A stretch of DNA of 64,000 bases from Leptodontidium sp. MPI-SDFR-AT-0119 (taxonomy: Eukaryota > Ascomycota > Leotiomycetes > Helotiales > Leptodontidiaceae): positions 1,984,001-2,048,000 of the forward strand of contig JAHLEZ010000014.1 in assembly GCA_020726505.1 (NCBI GenBank), read 5' to 3'. Below, in pieces: positions 1 through 11,552 of this stretch. The stretch's first letter is position 1, and every line of letters begins with the position of its first letter. A model generated the notes under the pieces. That model was not told the origin of the DNA. It did no database searches and saw only the letters and a program-made list of their open reading frames with translations. A program made the position numbers and the translations under genes.

Positions 1-75
1 CCTCTTCATTAATTCAACCTCCAAACATCCATGACCACGACCTTGTGATATTCGCTCTCGCCCCGACCAACACCC

Positions 76-2004
76 ATGGATGACGGCTTCATAAAGATGG
101 AAAACACAAAGACGTACACAGCGTCGACGTCGACAGTCACCCCGTTACTCACAAGACCGAAGGGAGTGAAGAGTTTCCCGACGACGAAGGCCTTCGACAG
201 CTTCAGGAGTGGCCCTTCACATGGCCATGCGCCAGCGATAGGAGAAAATGGTCGGAGTTACAACCAGAAAGCAGCTGCTTGGAATACAGCAAATACCATC
301 CTCGTGAGGAGGCTCAAAGGACGACATCTTCAGATGATAGCCATCGGTGGCTCGATAGGTACCTTTCATCCCATCTTTTTCGTTCGTGCATCTCACGTGA
401 GCAGCCCGCTGATCTTGAAATTCAGGTACCGGACTCTTCATCGGTTCAGGATCAGCTCTAGCAACTGGCGGTCCTGCGTCTCTTCTTCTAGCATTCATTC
501 TGATCGGAGCTGTGTTGTTCTGTACGGTGCAGGCTTTGGGTGAGATGGCCGTCACTTTTCCTGTGGCGGGGGTCTTTCTCGGCATTCGCCACGCGCTTTA
601 TCGACCCTGCATGGGGGTTTGCTTCAGGGTGGAATTACGCCATGCAATGGGCAATCACCATGCCTTTGGAAGTTATGGCTGCGGCTATAACACTCGAGTA
701 CTGGAATCTAAATCTCCCATCGTGGGTCGCTATCACGATCTTCTTGATCCTCATTGTCGGCATCAACCTGTGTGGAGTGAAGGTCTACGGAGAAGCCGAA
801 TATACTTTCTCGATCTTGAAAGTCGCAGCTGTTATTGGATTCATGTAAGTAGACTGGTACCGTCCTATAGACTCGTCGCTAATCCAGGACCAGCATCCTT
901 GGTGTTGTCATCAATTGTGGTGGAACGCAAGATAGTGGGTACATTGGAGGTAAATACTGGAGCAATCCAGGCGCATTCCACAATGGCTTCAAGGGATTCT
1001 GCAATATCCTCGTAACAGCCGCATTCTCTTTCTCGGGTACAGAACTTGTTGGCCTCGCAGCAGCCGAGACTCACAACCCCAGCAAAGCCTTACCTACCGC
1101 TATCAAGCAGGTATTCTGGCGAATTGCTCTCGTGAGTATCTATATCCCCTCATGTCCTCCAACATGCTAACCGCCACAGTTCTACATCGTTTCCATTACG
1201 GTTGTCGGCCTTCTAGTACCCTACACCGACGAGCGGCTCATCGGCCGTAACAACGTCGACTCCAAAGCCTCCCCCTTCATCATCGCCATCCAATCCGCCG
1301 GCATCCAAGGCCTCGATAGCGTTATGAACGCCGTAGTAATGATCGCCGTTCTCTCCGTAGCCAACTCCTCCATGTACGGCGCAACACGCACTCTCCAAGC
1401 TCTGGGCGAACAAGGCCAAGCCCCGCGCATCTTCGCCTATGTGGACCGCAAAGGACGTCCCATGGTCGCAATCGGGATCAGCTCCGCCGTCGGGCTCCTC
1501 GCCTACCTCTACGTCTCATCCATTCAAGGCGAGGCCTTCACCTGGCTCCTCGCTCTCTCGGGTCTCTCCAGCATCTTCACCTGGTGCAGCATCTGCTACG
1601 CACACATCCAATTCCGCAAAGCGTGGAAAGAGCAGGGCAACCTCCTCTCAGACCTCGTCTACCAGTCCCCCATCGGCGAGATAGGGTCCTGGGTCGGTTT
1701 CTCGGCCCTGATCGCCATCCTGGCTGCGCAGTTCTGGGTCGCTATCTCGCCGTCGGGAGCGAGTAGCGATCGGACAGCTGGGGAACAAGCGGTCAATTTC
1801 TTCGAGGCGTACCTGGCTATGCCGGTCGTGTTGCTCTTCTATGCGTATTATAAGATCTGGTATAGGACGAAGTGGGTGAGAGTTAAGGATATTGACCTCC
1901 AGACGGGGAGGAATGAGTTCGAGACTGTCCATGTCCGGAGGCAGTGGAAGGATGATAGGAGTGAGTGGCCGAGGTGGAAGGTTCTGTACAAGACGCTTTG
2001 TTGA
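76..2004 (+). CDS. Amino-acid permease (AAT/APC family) with an apparent one-base frameshift
   Basis: This encodes a plasma-membrane amino-acid/H+ symporter of the fungal AAT type. I read four exons: 76-358, 426-844, 888-1131 and 1180-2004. The family signature GTGLFIGSG is formed across the first splice junction, just after the RLKGRHLQMIAIGG lead-in to membrane segment 1. Further family landmarks are ALGEMA, the WNYAMQW segment and the SFSGTELVGLAAAE segment in exon 3. The C-terminus is soluble and ends in a Cys codon. Exon 2 changes frame at a run of five G (568-572). With four G the product would be a full-length 589-aa permease of normal size. As written, the frame meets TAG at 933-935 in exon 3 and gives about 249 aa. 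The shift is either a recent mutation or a homopolymer sequencing error. The start at 76 is the first ATG in frame and leaves a plausible cytosolic N-terminus. Substrate specificity cannot be read from the sequence. Confidence 0.85.
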
Positions 2005-2713
2005 TTGGAGCTTCTCTGTTTTGATTGAACTGGACCGGATCGGCTTGTATAATAGGACATGAAATGATAGGATAGGACGGTTTAGTTTGTCTGATGTATC
2101 GCTGATTTTTATCAGATGCGAGAGATACCACATATTTTAGCTAGATGTCAATAACGAAGTTACGCATTTCCTTACGAAGTCAAATTCCGCTGTTTATACA
2201 ATCAATCAATGCACACATACCGTAGCCCGGTATGAGGGTACTGCATGAGAACTAGTACTAGTACGGCACTCTTGCAAGACTGCCTCTTCCACGTATACGG
2301 TATATACGTTTGAGTTTCGATTCCAAGCGCATACAGTCAGTACGTTCAGCTCGGAAGAAATCCTTCTGTAAATTCGAACTCGGCGTAGGGTCAACAGCGG
2401 GAGTAGAAAGCCAGGGGAGGAAGGAGGAAGGAGGGGGGGCAAACAAAGGGGAAGAAGAATACCAAGGCAACATAGTAACTGTAGAGGGTTTAGCAAATCT
2501 CACTGCACGACTCCCTCTCGTCCTTGAACAGCATGCAATATACATGTTCTCAAATGCATCCTTTTCATATTCAGTTGAAGTGAATTGGATTGAACTGATT
2601 AACTTTGACTTTTGAATTTTGACTTAAGTCGCTTGCCTTACCTTACCTTATCTACCTTACCTCGCAAACGCTCTGTCTCACTCGTTTCTTCCAGCGAGAC
2701 AGAGAGAACGCCC

Positions 2714-2745
2714 AAAAAAAAAGGTAAAAAAAAAGGTAAAAAAAA
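2714..2745 (-). terminator. Three tandem T-runs, probable RNA polymerase III terminators of tRNA-Phe
   Basis: Read on the minus strand, downstream of the tRNA, this stretch holds three T-runs (8, 9 and 9 T) separated by ACC, in units of about 12 nt. The first run begins about 43 nt after the discriminator base, and no run of four or more T lies closer. RNA polymerase III stops at T-runs, so this is the probable end of the primary transcript, giving an unusually long 3' trailer. The assignment is inferred from position and composition. Confidence 0.6.
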
Positions 2746-2788
2746 GTGTTCGTATAATCAAGGTAACATCCTCGATTCGCAGATATAT

Positions 2789-2885
2789 TGCGGCTTCTGT
2801 GGATCGAACACAGTGCCTCCAGATATTCTTGTTCTGAAGTTTGAGCTTCTTCAGTCTGGCGCTCTCCCAAGTGAGCTAAAGCCGC
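2789..2885 (-). tRNA. tRNA-Phe(GAA): tRNA-Phe (anticodon GAA) with a 24-nt intron
   Basis: The minus strand folds as a complete cloverleaf. The acceptor strands GCGGCTT/AAGCCGC pair perfectly, followed by discriminator A. The D stem is GCTC/GAGC with GGGA in the loop. The anticodon stem is CCAGA/TCTGG around the loop CTGAAGA. The T arm is CTGTG-TTCGATC-CACAG. A 24-nt intron sits one base 3' of the anticodon, the standard eukaryotic nuclear position. It contains CTTCAG, which can pair with the anticodon region. The mature length is 73 nt before CCA addition. Position 15 is C and position 48 is A, whereas this tertiary (Levitt) pair is normally purine-pyrimidine, G15-C48 in eukaryotic tRNA-Phe. 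Everything else looks functional. Confidence 0.95.
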
Positions 2886-3512
2886 TTTGAAGGGGATTCG
2901 ATGAAGAGTAGAATGTGCTGTTTGAGGCTATGTACCTAGGTACTGATGTGTGGCATGAAGGGGGTTTTTTTTTTGTGGGATGGATGTGGAGTGAAGGTAG
3001 GCGATTTGTCGGGTTGAGGTGGAGTGGATCGGGAGGCGGAGAGCCTGGTAGGTGGGTGATGGGAGAGAGGGAGGGATGGGAGGTGCGGTGGTGGTTGGAT
3101 TTTTGTGGCAGGGAGGCTTTGTTATTGATTTGCTATTGATGTAGGGGGTGAGAGTGCGCCGTGTTTGTCTATTTGGAGGTATGAGCTGGTGTTTTTGTTT
3201 AGGGACGAATAGGGGGTCAAGGGTGTTCGTTAACGTAAGCGAAAGAGCCTGTAAATACAGCGCATGAATGCCCTAAGGACGCTAGAAATTGGATGGTTTA
3301 GCGAGGTTGAGGACGATCTCACTCAGTCGTCAAAGTGTGTTCATTTACCCTGCCACGCTTCTGTAGTCGGAATGAAATAGAGGAGCTACTCTACTGACGA
3401 TCAATTCTTATACAAAGCTATGAAAGTATCTACAAATTGAAGCCCCCAATCCCTCTAACCTTTTGCTTGTACCTCAGAGTATATCCAAACACACCCCATT
3501 CAAAACAGCAAA

Positions 3513-5590
3513 TCAAGCCGCACCCCCAGCAACCTTTCCCTCCCCATTCCTCTTACTAAACAAATGCCCAAACCAGCTCCCCTCAATAGTCCAATGTTCA
3601 TCCCCCACAATCCTCACATTCCCCAACCCACAGCAAGATAATACGCCCAACCACATAAACGCTGTAATAGCATAAAAAGCCAACACAATCCCCCTCGTCG
3701 CCTTTTCCTTAAAGAACGCCAGATCAGCAGGCGCCAGTCCTCGAATAGCGTCGAAACTCTCACTGCCGCCCGAGGCGGACCCGAAATCGATCCCGTTCTT
3801 CTGCAGCGTGCCGTTGAAGATATTCAGCATGATCGTCGTGGCTAGCGTGCCTCCGAGCGTGTTCGCTAATGCCATGAGAGATACGATGTGTGAGATTGAT
3901 TTAGGGAAGTACCCAACGCCGTGTAGTGTACCCGGCATGAGCCGGATGCCAGTACCGACTCCAGTTAGGGCGAGCATGCCGTAGATTAGGTGCAGGTTGT
4001 TGGAGTTGAGCGCTGAGGCGAGGATGGTGATGCCGAGCGGTTCGAGGATGGTTCCGAGGAGGAGCGGAGGAGGAATGGTAGCGCAGGGCCAGTTTCCCAT
4101 GGCATACATGGCGAGGTATGCTCCACCTGGTAGAAATGTTAGTTTGAAGTTGGTGAGAGGGTGAAGAGGGGTGAGCGATGGCCTGAGAAGAGGCGAGGAA
4201 AGGGGAGAAGGAATCCTTACCACCAAGACCAGGCATGTAATAAATGAGACTCGTCCCAGATTTCCCTGCTGAGAATTCTCTAACCAGAGTGAAATACAAA
4301 CTGACGAAATAGAAGACCGCATACATGGCCATTCCGGTGACGAAATTGATGTAGATCAGTAGCCCCACGTTGCGTCGAAGGAGGAGCTTGATAGGGATCA
4401 TGGCTTTCCTTGTCGGAGCACGGTTGGAGAGCTTGTTCCCGGGAAGGAGAAGGTATTCCCAAGTTGCAAAAGCGATGAGGAGTACAACGCCAACGACGAG
4501 AGGTGCTATGATTTTTACATCTCTCCAGGGGTAATACGATCCAGCCCAAGTGAGAGCAAGAACCAAAAGTCCCATTCCAAACAGGAAGAGAAACTGGCCT
4601 CCGAAATCGATCGTGGAGAGTCTCGCAACGAACGTTTGGGACAGTTCCGAATCGGCAACGCCATCTGCACGGGTGATCTTCTGGGGGCCGAGAAGTTCTG
4701 GTCTGAGAATGAAGTGTGCGAGGATGAGTCCGATGACACCGATGGGAATGTTGATTATGAAACACCATCTCCATGAAGCCTGGGTAAGATATCCACCAAT
4801 AACTGGCCCGATACTGTACCCGATGCCTGCTATGACGGTGAAAACTGTGTTGTTGGCGGCGTTTTCTTTGAGGTTGACTTTGTCGGCTAGGATGATCTTC
4901 GTGACGATGAGAAGACCAGCACAACCTATCCCTTGAAATGCTCGTCCGACCAAGAACATGGCGAAAGCAGAAGTAGGAGCGGCTGCGCAAAGGACACTTC
5001 CCAGCAGCATTGAGATTGCGGATGATTGGATGGCTGCATAGCGACCGAAAACGTCGGCGAATTGACCCCAAATTGGAATGAATGTTGCGTTTGTGAGGTT
5101 GTATGCCGAGATGATCCAGTTCAATTGAGATAGTTGATCTAAGATAAGTTAGCGATAGGGTGGCAGGGATAGGGGCCGTGGAAGACGTACTGAAATCCGA
5201 TGCTATGAAAGCGGCAGCACCAGCGATGAGTGTCGTATCTAACGATTGAACCATGAAAGGAAAACACAGGCCCAGCATGAGCTTCCATCGGTATTTTGAC
5301 ATCGCCTCCTGCTTATCTTTGCAAACAACACATTCGTCTGAGTGCGGAAGTCCATCTTGCCCATTGGTAGTTTGACAATCGCCGCTCTGTTTTCGACCTC
5401 CTCCGCTGGAAATCAATTCCTCATCAGTAGCCTCTCTTGCAGGTTGACGGAAGTCATCGAGTTCAACGAATCCATCCGAAATATTGCTGACTATCCTCTG
5501 ATGTTCGCAAGGACGACGAGGCGCTGGTTTACTTGGGGATTCGTTCTCGTTCCTATTCTGGATGAACTTTTTGTACAGATAAAACGCCAT
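3513..5590 (-). CDS. MFS drug/toxin exporter, DHA2-type (14 membrane spans expected)
   Basis: This is a major-facilitator proton antiporter, predicted to export small molecules across the plasma membrane. Three exons (5590-5191, 5138-4221, 4126-3513) give 643 aa. The first roughly 95 residues are a charged cytosolic tail. The family loop between spans 2 and 3 is visible as GQFADVFGRY. The antiporter motif C region appears as GYSIGPVIGGYL followed by SWRWCFIINIPIG. The spacing and length fit the 14-span DHA2 group and not the 12-span DHA1 group. Both introns are short (52 and 94 nt), and both junctions restore conserved family sequence. It is transcribed away from the Zn2Cys6 gene that starts 816 bp upstream, an arrangement common for exporter/regulator pairs. 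The substrate is unknown. No biosynthetic genes lie nearby that would point to a metabolite. Confidence 0.9.
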
Positions 5591-6406
5591 GTTAATACCC
5601 TGGATAAAGATAATGGAAACAGCGCAGTTGACGAGAGAAAGTACAACAGAAACTCAGTGAAGTAGAACAATAAAGATATCAGGCTGGGAAATGCAGATAC
5701 TGGCATACTTAAACACGACATGATGAAAAATTGTCAAGATATGTTGTGTATAATCTCACACTGCAAGTGCGTCGCAATAGAGTTCTGTAAAAGGAAATGT
5801 TCGAGGCAGCAATCTGAAAGTTGAGAAGAGCTTTAGCCATCTTCACGCAAAAGTCCACCAAATAATCCACTTAGATCACAACATATGGGCAGTGGTTGCG
5901 GTGACGTCCACAATTCAAGAGGCTGAGCTCGAAAGGAATGCTCTCATAGGGTAGTTCGGCCAGCATGGCTGTTTCCAGTTAGAGAACGCAGCAGGGCTGT
6001 GAGATTGGGGTATCTGCTATGAAATGTGTCAAAGTGCAGCGAGGCGAATACTAATCGAGAAGAGGGCTGATGGAAGGGAGACTAGTGGATCAGCTGATGA
6101 GAATGCTACGAAATGGTGCCTCTGTTAGGTTTAGCGCAACACGACGACAGGACGACAGCGGCACAGCATCCATCAACGTACGTGCATCGAACTTTGTATC
6201 AGCTTCCCAAGTTCCCTCTTTCGGATTGAAAACCTGTGGTCGTTGACGGAGCAGACCACTCTGTTTGTCCTGCCGGCTGTTTCCTTTCCTGTGTGATACT
6301 TGCTATCTTTGTCTTGCCACAACCGCCTAACCTGACTGCACCGAGCCTAACTCCGCATACGACGAGGTCCTCCTTTCTTTGGATCTTCTGGCGAACCCTA
6401 TGAAGC
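5591..6406. promoter_or_regulatory. Shared divergent promoter region of MFS exporter and Zn2Cys6 regulator
   Basis: These 816 bp separate two start codons facing away from each other, so they must hold both promoters. I found no clear CGG-N-CCG palindrome of the type bound by Zn2Cys6 dimers, only scattered CGG/CCG triplets, and no long ORF. Co-regulation is inferred from layout only. Confidence 0.5.
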
Positions 6407-8259
6407 ATGGTCTTCTGCGGCAAGCCAAGCGGAGGCTGCCATGCCTGTCGAGAACGGAAGACTAAGTGCGATCAAGTCCCTGAAGGATGCACGCAATGTA
6501 AACGGGCGAAACGCAAATGTCCCGGCTATCGAGTCCCTGGCGACCTGATATTCCGCAACGAGAGCTCCAATGTGATCCGGAAGTTCAAGGCTAAGGAAGC
6601 TAAAGAGAAGCAAGCCGCCACCCTGAAAGCCTCTCCGCCTCAGTCAGTAGTAGCAGTGGGCTCCTCGTCTTCGGCAGTCGATGATGATTGGGATATCTCA
6701 GATGGGTCGCTTGAGATTATCCAGCGAGAAGATGCTCCTTTATCGGTCTTTTCTCTTGCCCCTACTATTGAGGAACGGGCCACTGGCTTCTTCGTTGCTA
6801 ATTTTGTTCTTGGAATGTCTGGTCCTTCGAAAGGATATCTGGATTATCTGACTGATGTCACTCGCACCCAAGTCCTTGATGACGGACTTCTTTCTAGCAG
6901 TATGTGCCATTCCCAGCTGATTCCAATCTCCCAGTTGTTCTGTGCTTTCAACCGTTGCCGTCCTCTTGGGTATTCAGGTCTTGAGGTCCTCTTGACACTC
7001 ACACTTTGAAAGTCGTTGAAACCCTGTGCATTTTCGCTATTTTGCCAAGATGCCCTAGTATCCTGCACGAGTCCTTAATACCCCGCCCCAAATTCCCCTT
7101 TGCAATAAACAACGAACTATACTGATATACCTTAGTGAGAGCCGTTGGTCTGGCTGGATATGCACACTCCGTACACGCTCCATCTCTACTCAAAAATGCT
7201 CGCTACGAGTACTATCGAGCACTCAAAGCGACAAACGCCGCTCTTCGAGATCCGGTGGATGTCAAGAAGGACACTACGCTGCTGTCTATTATGATACTTG
7301 GCATCTTCGAAACCATTACCGGCTCCAAGCAGTCCTCACTCAAAGACTGGGCACAGCACATCAACGGCGCTGCAGCCGTCATCAAACTGCGGGGTCCAGA
7401 CCAGATATTGACCCCCACAGGTCGCCGCATGATGATCACAGTAACGTCTAGTCTGCTCATCACTTGCATCTATCGAGGGGTCCCGCTACCAAAGCACATG
7501 CAAGATTATATGGAAGATGCACTTCGGCTTGTTGAGAACCCGGACCCATCTTTCAGAGTCCAGGAAATGATGATGAGATTTGCAAACCTGCGCTCAGATA
7601 TATTACACAAACGGCTCACGGATCCACGGAAAATCCTTTCTCGAGCCCTCGAATTGGACGGTGTTCTCTTGAATATAAGCTCCAACCCTCCACCCGGCTG
7701 GGCTTACGAGGTCATCTACACCGACACGTATGCCGATATCGTGTATAATGGGCAATACCATCTCTACTACGATTACTGGATGGCTCAGATCTGGAATGCA
7801 CTGAGAATATTACGCATCATGCTGAACGAAACGATGCGAACTGTTTTGCTCGCTGGCTTCAGCTCCAAACCGCCGGTGTTCACCGAGACTCAACATACAG
7901 CGCAGTTCCAGGTCAGCACAGACGTCATTTATTCTCTACAAGCCGATATCCTCTACAGCGTGCCTCAGCATCTCAACATATTTCCCGAGCCTGCCGGTTT
8001 CCGTGACCATGGAATTGCATCTGTTCGTTTGCACAAAGTCATGGAGGAGTTCGCCGGCGTGAGAATGTCGGGTGGGTCGTTTCTCATCTGGCCGTTGTGG
8101 TTTGTGGGTGTTGTGGATGTGGCGACGGATGAGATGAAGGGGTTTGTGGTGAGGAATCTGAAGAACATTGCTGTTACGATGGGGATTCAGCAGGCGGCTG
8201 TGCTTGCGAGGATTGTGGAGGAGCAGAGTGAGATTAAGGAATGGAAGGAAGAGGATTGA
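6407..8259 (+). CDS. Zn2Cys6 fungal transcription factor
   Basis: This is a nuclear DNA-binding regulator. The N-terminal binuclear zinc cluster is complete: Cys11, 14, 21, 28, 31 and 38 in CX2CX6CX6CX2CX6C spacing, followed by basic residues. Exon 1 is 6407-6899 and exon 2 is 7136-8259, giving 538 aa. The intron of 236 nt is long for this window. The junction makes an ATG (Met) codon and leads into GLAGYAHS, which resembles the fungal-specific transcription factor domain 2 (PF11951) core with its ALKATNAALRDP and TLLSIMILGIFE helices. The start is the first ATG, seven residues before the basic/zinc region begins. It diverges from the MFS exporter and is the obvious candidate for controlling it. 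The ligand and target sites are unknown. The exact intron ends are the least certain part. Confidence 0.88.
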
Positions 8260-8774
8260 GTGTGAGATGAGAGCAACTAAATGGAGATTTGGTGAGTGAG
8301 GAGGTCAAGCGAGGATGTCAAAATATCCTGGGAGGGAGATCCTTTTGAGTTCGAAAACCAGGGACGAATGAGGGGTGTCTCGGATAGTGTTGCGCCTCCT
8401 CTATTGCGATGTGAATGGGGATGGACACAAGAAGCAGCCAATGATCTATCAGTGACTGGTTGAAGTACTGCGAGTCTTCTTTTAAACACTGGGGCAAGGG
8501 GAAGAGGAGAGTATGCACAGATCTTAGAGGAAGGACTTGAATGGGGGGCGAGAACTTTTGTTGCCGCTTGTACGACACCTCTTCGATCTCTATCAAATCA
8601 GACAAACGCCATCTATCGCCATCATTACCGCCGTTACTTGTCTCAATCACAACGCTCTAGAGGATGGTATAGACTACCAACAACATCGGGCAAAGACTCC
8701 TCACATCAGCTTCTCGCAATCCCACCACACACACCAAAGCATCGAAGCGGCATCAGCATTGCAACCCCCGAGAC

Positions 8775-8812
8775 AAAAAAAAAAAAGGGGGGGGGGGGGG
8801 GGGGGGGGGGGG
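8775..8812 (+). repeat. Homopolymer junction A12-G26
   Basis: Twelve A are followed directly by 26 G. A G-run of this length can form intramolecular quadruplexes and is prone to polymerase slippage, so the true length may differ from the sequence given. Confidence 0.95.
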
Positions 8813-9770
8813 CATTGCCAACTCACTCTACGCCTAACAAACATTACGAGTGCCACCAGGAACCATTCATTCCCTCCTCATTTTCCACCAGAGCATGTCA
8901 TCTGCATTTCTGCAGCTCCTCAGCCTCATCATCCTTCTTCGCAGTTCCTGCGTCGGTATAACCACACAACCGTTTACGTACACGCCATGCATCTCAGGTC
9001 CGAGGACGCGATGGTGAGACGTACAAATCTGCGTATTGCGCACAGGAGCCGTCTCGTGGAGTTTTAGGATGTAGAAGGAAGAGAGAGGAGAGAAGCAATA
9101 GAGAGCGAAAGGATGGAATCTTTCGTTGCTGTTTTGATTGATTTTTCGGATGAAATATGTCTGCTGTGGCTACCTATACCTACAACCGGCATTGAGGGTG
9201 AGGAAGTCGAAATAAGATATTAAATCTCTATCTTTCTTACCTTCGTTAACCTCATTTGCGTAATACCTTACTGTAATCAATACCTACAATCGGACATATT
9301 TTGTCTAGATCTAGTTCCCTTTCCCCTTCCCTTTCCCAGACTTGACTCGGATGGTATCTTATCTGCTGAATATTATATCTCCTGCATCTTGTACTCGCAG
9401 CTTTGTTCCCCTTTCAAGACACTGATTGGTTGATGGCTTTGTAAGATCTTATGTTTCGAGTTGGGTTGCTGTTACCCCGCAGCCGCCGAGGTATCTTTCT
9501 TCTTTCGTTTTTACTTCCCTTGACTAATCAACGTTACTATTACTGTCACTGTCACTGTTACTTTACTATTTGCTTTTACTGCAACTCCACTTTACTCATT
9601 ATAGCGATCCTATCTCGCCTCGCCTCGCCTTGCCTTTCTTTGATTGATATTCATTTCCATAGCCCACACATATCAGCATCTCGACTTCAAATTCAGGCTT
9701 TCAACTCCCAACCCTGAATTTTGAAGGAATAAATATAGTTAGTCTAAAGTCTATCCCCACGAAATCACCA

Positions 9771-9790
9771 TCAATCAATCAATCAATCAA
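9771..9790 (+). repeat. (TCAA)5 microsatellite
   Basis: Five perfect TCAA units in the gene-free region downstream of the Zn2Cys6 gene. Confidence 0.9.
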
Positions 9791-9996
9791 TGATATTTTC
9801 ACTTTTCCACCTCTAGAACTCTTTCGATCTCCCCTCACCCCGTCGTCCTCCCCGGAAGAATAAGTAAGAAAGTATGAATCCGCGTTCTTTGAATTCCGCT
9901 TCTAGCAAGAGTGTGTTTGGAGACATTTCTAGAACTACCTACTCTGCCCTACCTACCTACCTACTTTCTCTCTTGTAGAAAAAAATTCAGCCACAG

Positions 9997-10025
<29 letters not shown>
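9997..10025 (+). repeat. (TA)14 microsatellite
   Basis: A perfect alternating TA tract of about 29 nt in the gene-free region 3' of the phospholipase C gene. Confidence 0.95.
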
Positions 10026-10027
<2 letters not shown>

Positions 10028-11552
10028 ATGTCTCTCCAATCTTCCCATCTCAATCTGTAACTCTAAGGTCTAAATTCTAAATATAATCATAATATTCATC
10101 ATACCCCTACATCTGCAGCTCCATCTACATCTACATCTACGAGCACGGTACAGTACAGTACAGTAGTAGTACACTATCAGTGAGCCAGTCAGTGAAGTCA
10201 GGAAATATAAAGCAAAGAAGCGGCGGTGTGTTGTTTTGTTTGAGGAAGCTATTGCTTTGTTTTGTTTCGTCTGTTTGCTATGCTAGCTAGCTATGCTATG
10301 CCACCCATCCATCCATCCACTCATCATCCATCCGTGAAAATCCTAGCTAGCCAACAAAACCAGAGTAGGAAACAAGCCATATATGTCCATCTCAATCCAG
10401 CCCCATCATCATTAGAAGATGTCTAGATCTCAAAGGAGTTCCCCAAACACAGGCTGACGACAAAACAGGGTCGCCATGAGCCAGGTCCTTAAAATGCAGA
10501 AAAAGATACCGATCAAGCCTCTCGAAAGGGTGATCATTCCCAGCCCCCAAAACATTCCATTCCGTTCCTCTCTCAAGAGAAGAATGAATGTCCCTTCCCA
10601 AAAAATGCAAATTGAATGAGCCCACCCGAGGCTAAAAAGAAGAGGAAATGAAAATGCAAAGGTCATGAGGCAATCTGGCCCAAGATGATATCTCTTCTTT
10701 CCCAATCCCAGTCCCAATCCTTCAAAAAACGCCAGTTCCATTCATTGATATGATCCATCCCCCAGAGGAAGGAAAGAATTCAACGCATTTGAATCGAGAG
10801 GTAACCACCAATCAATCCAGTCTCCCCCTAAAAATAAAAAAAAAGAGGAAAAGCCAAAAACCTCCCGAAAGTGAAGACTCGAAGTCCGGATATCATAGAA
10901 CAATTGGCGTCGGTTCCGGACCAGAAAAGCAAGAACGAAGAGGTCAAAAACGCCGTAAAAGAGTTCCCAGCCCCCTAGAACGGCGAAGAGAAGAAGAAAA
11001 TCCCCGCTAAAGAAACGAAGCAGTGAAGCAGAGGTCGACGTAAAGCAGCGCAGCTGTCCCAAGATAAACGAAGGAACCTGTCCACGCGCCCCAGAATCGA
11101 AGGATTTTCCCAAAAAGGTGAGGTTGATCGAATCGAATTGAAGTGTGTCGAAAACAAACGAAAGTCTAATGAGTGGAAGTGGTTTGATGTAGCCGTCTGC
11201 AGCAAGGTGTTGCTAGCTGATGAGGTGGAGAGAAGTTTACTCCGTTATGCAAATGAAGAAAATCCGATGAATGCTGAGCGCAGCGCGAGCCACTTTTGTG
11301 TTCCCTCCCTTGTATATATGATGATTCCCGTATGATATGCTGTGTCCGGTTTGATTCCCAATTTCTCTGTTCTGTCTGGTTGCGCCTGTGAAAAGTAATG
11401 AAAAATCCGGAAATGGAAAGATCCTGAGCGCTCGCTTGCTGATGAATGACGATGGGATCCAAGGAAACTTTTGTTTACATGTCGCGATGTTCGTCGACGT
11501 TTTGGTGAAATACATGAATAATGTTTGTACATAGAATCGAAGTGGTGAGGGT

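Larger units (their letters stand above)
2005..3512. other. Intergenic region between permease and MFS exporter, containing a tRNA gene
   Basis: The permease and the MFS gene converge on this 1.5-kb stretch. Apart from the tRNA-Phe gene at 2789-2885 and its T-runs I see no coding sequence. A repeated ACCTT/CTTAC tract lies at about 2635-2665, and the part around 2935-3120 is G-rich. The short ORFs here have no recognisable content, and one of them (2652-2870, minus) overlaps the tRNA. Confidence 0.7.
8260..11552. other. 3.3-kb gene-free stretch between two convergent genes
   Basis: This lies between the 3' ends of the Zn2Cys6 gene and the phospholipase C gene. It is rich in simple sequence: an A12-G26 tract, TCAA and CCTA repeats at about 9770-9790 and 9945-9965, a TA repeat near 10.0 kb, and GTACA repeats near 10.15 kb. 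Two hydrophobic minus-strand ORFs around 10.43-11.11 kb look like the reverse complement of Lys/Ser-rich low-complexity sequence. I do not accept them as genes. The last several hundred bases may be the 3' UTR of the phospholipase gene. Confidence 0.6.

Noticed and set aside
10430..11113. Two abutting hydrophobic minus-strand ORFs resembling a membrane protein
   Set aside because: Phe/Leu-rich because the plus strand is A/G-rich. No Met-start context, no family motif, and a stop lies directly between them.
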